A DNA stretch of 5,179 nt from Anaerolineae bacterium (GTDB lineage Bacteria > Chloroflexota > Anaerolineae > SpSt-313), in NCBI GenBank assembly GCA_023511475.1, contig JAIMBM010000270.1:1-5179 (forward strand). The letters run 5' to 3'. A program made the translations under genes and the position numbers. This document shows, piece after piece, positions 1-5,179 of the stretch. Under the pieces are notes generated by a model that worked only from the letters and a program-made list of their open reading frames with translations, was not told the DNA's origin and made no database searches. The first letter of the stretch is position 1, and each line of letters begins with the position of its first letter.

Positions 1-34
1 CCCCAAGGCGGACGCCGCGGCGTCCGCCTTGGGG
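1..34. repeat. Perfect 34-nt palindrome, probable terminator hairpin of a neighbouring gene
   Basis: The first 34 bases are exactly self-complementary: 17-nt arms beginning CCCCAAGGCGGACGCC meet at a central CG with no spacer. As RNA this would fold into a very stable GC-rich hairpin with a small loop. On the plus strand it is followed by a G-rich run (AGGGGGTGAGGGGG), not by T residues, so it is not a classical terminator in that direction. On the minus strand any U-tract would lie outside the window. It lies about 165 nt beyond the clpC terminator, so it more likely belongs to the gene beyond the left edge, or acts as a backup terminator. The perfect symmetry is directly visible; the role is inferred. 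Confidence 0.6.
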
Positions 35-198
35 AGGGGGTGAGGGGGAGGGGTTCCCGAACGCAGAGCCGTTGGGGATCATCTCAGCGGCCTCTGCACG
101 GCAGGACGGGGTGCGCTCGCGGAGGTCGAACTCCATGGGGCGAGCGCAGGGTCAGAGCGCCAGATGGGGCCGAGCTCCCTCTTGAGCGTCAGCGCCCC
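35..198. other. Non-coding stretch left of clpC terminator
   Basis: No convincing gene lies here. The short open frames on the plus strand are rich in Arg, Gly, Pro and Ser, have no evident ribosome-binding site and run into the antisense of clpC. The segment starts with a purine-rich run (35-53) and contains one strong bulged hairpin at 112-148, listed separately. A T-arm-like string near 121-134 does not make a tRNA. No promoter was recognised on either strand. Confidence 0.5.
112..148. other. Bulged 13-bp hairpin in intergenic DNA
   Basis: TGCGCTCGC at 112-120 is exactly complementary to GCGAGCGCA at 140-148. Directly inside it, GGAG at 121-124 pairs with CTCC at 131-134 around the six-base loop GTCGAA. 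The only interruption is a five-base bulge, ATGGG, at 135-139. This gives 13 base pairs in a 37-nt element. It lies downstream of the clpC terminator on the minus strand and has no adjacent T-run on either side, so it is not a standard terminator. It could be part of a small RNA, a protein-binding site, or a 3' processing or stability element. The pairing is seen in the sequence; the function is unknown. Confidence 0.45.
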
Positions 199-239
199 CA
201 AACAAAAGGCAGAGGCGGCTCTCAGGCCACCTCTGCCTT
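199..239 (-). terminator. Rho-independent terminator of clpC
   Basis: On the minus strand the stem AAGGCAGAGGUGGC (239-226) pairs with GCCGCCUCUGCCUU (219-206) around a six-base loop (225-220), and is followed by UUGUUUGG; together with the last stem bases this gives the run UUUUGUUU. The one position that is a C/A mismatch on the plus strand becomes a G.U pair on the minus strand, so the hairpin is perfect only as minus-strand RNA. It begins about 20 nt after the clpC stop codon, the expected place for the end of that transcript. Confidence 0.88.
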
Positions 240-259
240 CTGCTCGATATAGACTCTGC

Positions 260-2761
<2,502 letters not shown>

Positions 2762-2769
2762 CTTCCGAC

Positions 2770-2775
2770 TTCCTC
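2770..2775 (-). promoter_or_regulatory. Ribosome-binding site of clpC
   Basis: The minus strand reads GAGGAA here, eight bases before the ATG at 2761. A weaker GGAAG lies directly against the start codon. The spacing supports the ATG that produces the usual MANKFDRFT-type ClpC N-terminus. Confidence 0.8.
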
Positions 2776-2780
2776 ACTAG

Positions 2781-2816
2781 GCTCGCCATCAGGCCTCTTG
2801 CATCCGGATGCCGAGC
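2781..2816 (-). promoter_or_regulatory. Hairpin just upstream of the clpC ribosome-binding site
   Basis: On the minus strand GCTCG (2816-2812) pairs with CGAGC (2785-2781). After one G/G mismatch, CATC (2810-2807) pairs with GATG (2790-2787). Within the same stretch GCATCCGGATGC (2811-2800) is a perfect 12-nt palindrome that could form a competing small hairpin. The longer hairpin ends about five bases before GAGGAA, close enough to affect ribosome access, though it does not pair with that site itself. Pairings are seen; a regulatory role is only a possibility, and short stems like this are common in GC-rich DNA. Confidence 0.35.
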
Positions 2817-2899
2817 GAGAGATGCTTGGGCTCTGAACAGAAGGCCGGCCCATGTGAACCGCATGCTTCCTCAAGTCTCCCGAAAAGATTGCTATTCTG

Positions 2900-3051
2900 A
2901 CCGTCGGCTTGGCCGACGGTGCCCCGAGGCGCGTGTTCCGGTCGCACCTGAGCGGATCTCCCTCTCCGCGGGCCGCCGAACGTCTCCGGTGACCGCACCT
3001 CGGGGATATGAATCGAGGCCCCCGAGCGAGCGAGACAAGGGGGGCCTCGAT
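2900..3051 (-). promoter_or_regulatory. Candidate structured RNA: clpC leader or unnamed small RNA
   Basis: Read on the minus strand, three strong stems follow one another. Stem A pairs ATCGAGGCCCCC (3051-3040) with GGGGGCCTCGAT (3023-3012), 12 bp with a 16-nt loop. After a six-base spacer, stem B pairs CCCCGAGGTGCG (3005-2994) with CGCGCCTCGGGG (2933-2922), 12 bp with one G.U pair, enclosing a small GCGGA/TCCGC stem (2969-2965 with 2956-2952). One base later stem D pairs ACCGTCGGC (2920-2912) with GCCGACGGT (2908-2900), 9 bp with a CAA loop. The G.U in stem B is a C/A mismatch on the plus strand, favouring minus-strand RNA. No stem is directly followed by a U-run. The signature motifs of SRP RNA, RNase P RNA and T-box leaders were not found. 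A clpC 5' leader is the simplest reading. Confidence 0.45.
2937..3000 (-). repeat. Imperfect direct repeat AGGTGCG(GTC)ACCGGA inside the clpC upstream structure
   Basis: On the minus strand AGGTGCGGTCACCGGA (3000-2985) recurs as AGGTGCGACCGGA (2949-2937), identical except for the extra GTC in the first copy. Both AGGTGCG segments can pair with CGCGCCT at 2933-2927, so the distal copy (stem B) and the proximal copy (a 7-bp hairpin with a 9-nt loop) exclude one another. This could form a structural switch, or the repeats could be paired protein-binding sites. The repeats and pairings are seen; the role is inferred. Confidence 0.45.
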
Positions 3052-3150
3052 GGGACCAGCTTGATGCCAGGTCACTCCCTTTCGGCCGCAAGAGCGTCGC
3101 CCTTGTGCACGCTCGTCATGCTGCTGGCCCTGGGAGCCACCTGTACCTTC

Positions 3151-3173
3151 CCCCAGCTTCCCCAAAGCTGGGG
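3151..3173 (-). terminator. GC-rich hairpin after the S1 gene, weak terminator candidate
   Basis: On the minus strand CCCCAGCTT (3173-3165) pairs perfectly with AAGCTGGGG (3159-3151) around the loop TGGGG, about 20 nt after the S1 stop codon. The following bases, GAAGGTACAGG, contain no U-tract, so intrinsic termination would be inefficient or the hairpin may protect the 3' end. Some transcription may therefore read on toward clpC. A 16-nt palindrome (CCTGCTCCGGAGCAGG, 3202-3217) sits just upstream within the last codons. Confidence 0.5.
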
Positions 3174-3193
3174 TGAACCTGTTTGCAGAGCGC

Positions 3194-4489
3194 CTACTGC
3201 TCCTGCTCCGGAGCAGGCGCACTGTCTTCGTAGGCTGCGTCGTCTGTTATGTCGTCCTCAGGCTCCCAGGTATAGTCACCGATCTCCTCGTCGTTGACTC
3301 GCCGCAGGCTGAGCCCGATCCGCTTGCGGGCACTGTCGATGCGAATGACGCGCAGCGCGAGGGTCTGGCCCTCCTGCACCACCTCACGAGGGTGCGAGAT
3401 CCGCTGATCGGAAAGCTCGGAGATGTGTATCAGGCCCTCGACATCGCCCTCCAACCGCGCAAAGGCGCCAAAGTTGGTGATCTTGGTGATCGTGCCCTCA
3501 ACCATCTGGCCGATGGTGAAGCGCTGGTCGATCTGGCTCCAGGGCTCCGGCTGCAGGCGCTTCAGGCTCAGAGCGATTCGCCGTCGCTCGCGGTCGATGT
3601 GCAGGATGTAGACCTGGACCTCTTCGCCTACCTTGAGCACCTCGCGTGGGTGGGTAACCCGCCCCCACGATAGCTCGGAAAGGTGGATGAGCCCATCGGC
3701 ACCGCCAAGGTCGACAAAGGCGCCAAAGTCGCACAGGCTGCTGACCACACCGGTGCGCACCTCGTTCTCCTGGAGCTCGTTGAGCAGCTTTTCCTTCTGC
3801 TCGCGCCGCCACTCGCGGGCGGCTGCTCGCTCCGACAGGATGAGGCGGTTGCGCCGTCGATCCAGCTCGATGATCTTGAAGCGCAGCGTCTTCCCAACGA
3901 GCTTGGCGAGCTCGTTGTCGTCGGCCTCTTCTTCCTCGGCGGAGTCGCCCCGCCGACGCCGCACGCTTACAAGCTGCGAAGAGGGAACGAAGCCACGGAC
4001 CCGGCCGATCCGCACGATCAGCCCGCCCTTGTTGTGGCCTGCTACCTGCGCCTCAAAGATCTCCTCAGCGGCGTAGAGCTCCTCGGCCCTGCGCCAGTCG
4101 GCCTCCATCTGCGCCCGGGTCAACGAGAGCACGATGTTCCCGTCCTGGTCTTCCGGCCGGATGACGTAGGCCAGCACCTGCTGCCCGACCCTCAGGCTCC
4201 TGCGCAGCTCGGGGTCCATGCGCTCCAGCTCTCGCCCGGAGATAATACCTTCGGACTTGGAGCCCACGTCGACGAGAATCTCAGTGGGCGTGATCTGCAT
4301 GATGACTCCCTGGAGGATGTCCCCATGTTGCGCGGTCTTGTAGTCGTACTGGCTGTCAAGAAGGGATGCCATTGGGTGTGTCGTGGGCAGGGGGGCGTTC
4401 TGTGCCAGGGCCAGCGCGTTGCCGATCGTGTCCTGTTGAAGCGCACCTCCTCCTTCGTGGACGTCCTGTGCTATTCGATTGTCCTCCAT
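3194..4489 (-). CDS. rpsA: Ribosomal protein S1-type RNA-binding protein, four S1 domains
   Basis: This 431-residue protein should bind single-stranded mRNA and help load it on the 30S subunit. Four S1 (OB-fold) repeats lie at about 55-125, 144-221, 242-311 and 327-397. Repeat 1 has VDVGSKSEGIISG (73-85). Repeats 3 and 4 show the strongest consensus, with FGAFVDLGGADGLIHLSEL and FGAFARLEGDVEGLIHISEL followed by HPREV and a basic strand ending in LSLKR or LSLRR. Four repeats are typical of S1 in Gram-positive and Chloroflexota-like bacteria, against six in E. coli. The first 50 residues lack a recognised domain, and the tail after about 400 is acidic and probably disordered. Repeat 2 carries a charged insertion (about 177-193: an RRRRGD stretch, then EEEEADD). 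The ATG follows GAGGAG by five bases; Met40 has no ribosome-binding site. It has its own promoter. Whether it is the true S1 or an S1-like paralogue cannot be settled here. Confidence 0.9.
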   Translation of the reverse strand: MEDNRIAQDVHEGGGALQQDTIGNALALAQNAPLPTTHPMASLLDSQYDYKTAQHGDILQGVIMQITPTEILVDVGSKSEGIISGRELERMDPELRRSLRVGQQVLAYVIRPEDQDGNIVLSLTRAQMEADWRRAEELYAAEEIFEAQVAGHNKGGLIVRIGRVRGFVPSSQLVSVRRRRGDSAEEEEADDNELAKLVGKTLRFKIIELDRRRNRLILSERAAAREWRREQKEKLLNELQENEVRTGVVSSLCDFGAFVDLGGADGLIHLSELSWGRVTHPREVLKVGEEVQVYILHIDRERRRIALSLKRLQPEPWSQIDQRFTIGQMVEGTITKITNFGAFARLEGDVEGLIHISELSDQRISHPREVVQEGQTLALRVIRIDSARKRIGLSLRRVNDEEIGDYTWEPEDDITDDAAYEDSAPAPEQEQ

Positions 4490-4494
4490 GCCCT

Positions 4495-4500
4495 CTCCTC
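4495..4500 (-). promoter_or_regulatory. Ribosome-binding site of the S1 gene
   Basis: The minus strand reads GAGGAG, five bases before the ATG at 4489, within the purine run GAGGAGAGGG. It decides the start in favour of Met1 over Met40, which lacks any such sequence upstream. Confidence 0.8.
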
Positions 4501-4532
4501 GCGGCTAGTGTCGTAGCCTCTTGCCTAAGACT

Positions 4533-4561
4533 ATTATAGCTTATGTGCAGGCAAAACGCAA
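4533..4561 (-). promoter_or_regulatory. Sigma-70-type promoter of the S1 gene
   Basis: On the minus strand a perfect -10 box TATAAT (4538-4533) lies 17 bases after TTGCGT (4561-4556), which keeps the TTG of the -35 consensus. The expected transcription start is near A4526, giving a leader of about 37 nt before the ATG at 4489 with a strong ribosome-binding site in it. The AT-rich patch stands out from the GC-rich surroundings. The spacing and the -10 match make this the most convincing promoter in the window. Confidence 0.8.
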
Positions 4562-4588
4562 ACGTCCGCCGGGACGCTGCTTTACAGA

Positions 4589-4606
4589 AGGTGCCGCTTG
4601 GCACCT
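4589..4606 (-). terminator. Short hairpin terminator candidate for the right-hand gene
   Basis: On the minus strand AGGTGCC (4606-4600) pairs with GGCACCT (4595-4589) around the loop AAGC, and is followed by the moderately U-rich TCTGTAAAG. It begins about 20 nt after the stop codon at 4626 and lies just before the -35 box of the S1 promoter, so it would separate the two transcripts. A second partial stem, CGCCCT (4612-4617) with AGGGCG (4628-4633), overlaps the stop codon. The U-tract is imperfect, so efficiency is uncertain. Confidence 0.55.
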
Positions 4607-4625
4607 CGTAGCGCCCTGTGCCAGG

Positions 4626-5159
4626 CTAGGGCGTGACCCACAGATGCGCCACGCCGCCCACACGCGCCGAATGCTCGTCGTACTGCAGGAGGCGAAGGTC
4701 CTGACGCACCGCCACATTGGGGCGCAGGTACCCCTCCCACCGCACCGAATCGCCCGTCTGGCGATAGGGATAGCCCTCGACGCCGGCAAACCGCGCTCCC
4801 TCGGCGCTCTTGCCCTCGTAGCGCAGACCTGTTCCGGCCACGCCCTCATTCAGCGGAAGCGTATAGGCCACCGGCATCTGGTAGGAGAGTGCTCCACTCC
4901 CCGGTATCTGTCCGGCCTGCGCGGATACATCCCTGACGACCAGCCTGGCCGTCCCGGCCGCGTAGAGCGCGCTCTCGGTGTACCAGACGATGCGCAGCCG
5001 GAGCTCCAGCCTGACCCCCTCAGCGGGGGAGCCGGACCAGTTGAGCGAGTCGGCCTTTTGCTTGACGGCACGCTGCCCGGCGATGGTGAACTCGGCGCCA
5101 TCGTCGCCCTTGCCCAGGCGATCGCGCGCAGAAACTGAAGCGGGTAAATGCCTTCCCCG
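4626..5159 (-). CDS. C-terminal part of an unrecognised protein; start unresolved, possible frameshift
   Basis: The minus-strand frame ending in TAG at 4626 is open for 177 codons, back to an in-frame TGA at 5160-5162. Its codons are strongly G or C at the third position and the translation looks like a real protein. Alternating hydrophobic strands and many Tyr, Val and Leu residues (for example LRLRIVWYTESALYAAG, then the ending AHLWVTP) suggest a beta-rich fold, perhaps secreted or surface-associated. No signal peptide or membrane segment is visible. The first ATG in frame is at 4877, well inside the coding-like part. Upstream of it there is no ATG, GTG or TTG, only a CTG at 5117 without a ribosome-binding site. 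Codon choice looks coding-like only up to about 5130. The neighbouring frame from the window edge reads plausibly (SPPDGEGIYPLQFLRAIAWA), so a frameshift near 5100-5135 could join the two. I do not recognise the family. Confidence 0.55.
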   Translation of the reverse strand, partial: RGRHLPASVSARDRLGKGDDGAEFTIAGQRAVKQKADSLNWSGSPAEGVRLELRLRIVWYTESALYAAGTARLVVRDVSAQAGQIPGSGALSYQMPVAYTLPLNEGVAGTGLRYEGKSAEGARFAGVEGYPYRQTGDSVRWEGYLRPNVAVRQDLRLLQYDEHSARVGGVAHLWVTP

Positions 5160-5179
5160 TCAGGCGGACTTACCGGAGG

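Larger units (their letters stand above)
2762..3193 (-). other. 432-nt intergenic region between the S1 gene and clpC
   Basis: No convincing gene is present. Open frames on both strands have compositions typical of shadow frames, with no good ribosome-binding sites. The region contains a hairpin right after the S1 stop (3151-3173), a run of three strong inverted repeats (2900-3051) and a smaller hairpin near the clpC start (2781-2816). Looking on the minus strand for a clpC promoter, I found no well-spaced -35/-10 pair: TTGTCT and TCATAT are 21 bases apart, and GAATAG and TAGCAAT have no partner. No CIRCE, CtsR or paired HAIR (HspR) operator was seen. CTTGAG at 2875-2870 is a lone HAIR-like half-site. 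Confidence 0.6.

Noticed and set aside
112..148. Possible tRNA because of the GGAGTTCGACCTCC string on the minus strand
   Set aside because: The loop is six rather than seven bases, and no acceptor, D or anticodon arms could be found around it.
2843..2850. GGCCGGCC palindrome
   Set aside because: An eight-base GC palindrome is expected by chance in DNA of this composition.
2870..2875. HAIR-like (HspR) half-site CTTGAG upstream of clpC
   Set aside because: The second inverted half-site at the required seven-base spacing is absent on either side.
2988..3051. Promoter for clpC (TTGTCT ... TCATAT on the minus strand)
   Set aside because: The spacer is 21 bases, too long for a normal sigma-70 promoter, and the boxes overlap stem A.
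2789..3091. 100-codon minus-strand frame in the clpC leader
   Set aside because: No ribosome-binding site, composition typical of non-coding GC-rich DNA, and it covers the structured stems.
3683..4516. 277-codon open frame on the plus strand opposite the S1 gene
   Set aside because: It lies antisense to four recognisable S1 repeats, and no domain is visible in its own translation.
4521..5138. 205-codon plus-strand frame starting with TTG over the S1 promoter
   Set aside because: Its start overlaps the minus-strand promoter, there is no ribosome-binding site, and the opposite strand has better codon bias and a more protein-like translation.

Overview
The window is GC-rich bacterial chromosome carrying ordinary housekeeping genes. 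All genes read on the minus strand: from right to left, the C-terminal part of an unrecognised protein, a four-domain ribosomal S1-type RNA-binding protein (rpsA-like), and a complete ClpC-type AAA+ unfoldase. The GC-rich codon usage, the four-domain S1 protein with a long N-terminal extension and acidic tail, and a ClpC with a short UVR-type middle domain suggest Chloroflexota (Thermomicrobia or a relative). That placement rests on general resemblance only. No mobile element, CRISPR array, tRNA or rRNA was found.

Layout: 1-34 is a perfect 34-nt palindrome at the left edge. 35-198 is non-coding and holds a bulged hairpin at 112-148. 199-239 is a good intrinsic terminator for clpC. 260-2761 is clpC. 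2762-3193 is a 432-nt intergenic stretch rich in strong inverted repeats; several gain G.U pairs only when read on the minus strand, so it looks like a structured clpC leader or an unnamed structured RNA. 3194-4489 is the S1 gene, followed by a GC-rich hairpin that lacks a U-tract and preceded by a good sigma-70-type promoter with a perfect TATAAT. A short hairpin at 4589-4606 separates that promoter from the gene to its right. 4626-5159 is coding in character but has no credible start and meets an in-frame stop 18 bases from the window edge. It is therefore either a frameshifted gene, a sequencing error, or a gene whose start is missing.

How the genes work together: S1 helps the small ribosomal subunit bind mRNA, and ClpC unfolds damaged or tagged proteins and passes them to ClpP. 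They share direction but probably not regulation, since a long structured spacer lies between them. The usual Firmicute partners of clpC (ctsR, mcsA, mcsB) are not beside it here. I found no clearly new biological system. The points most worth checking are the structured region upstream of clpC and the broken reading frame at the right edge.
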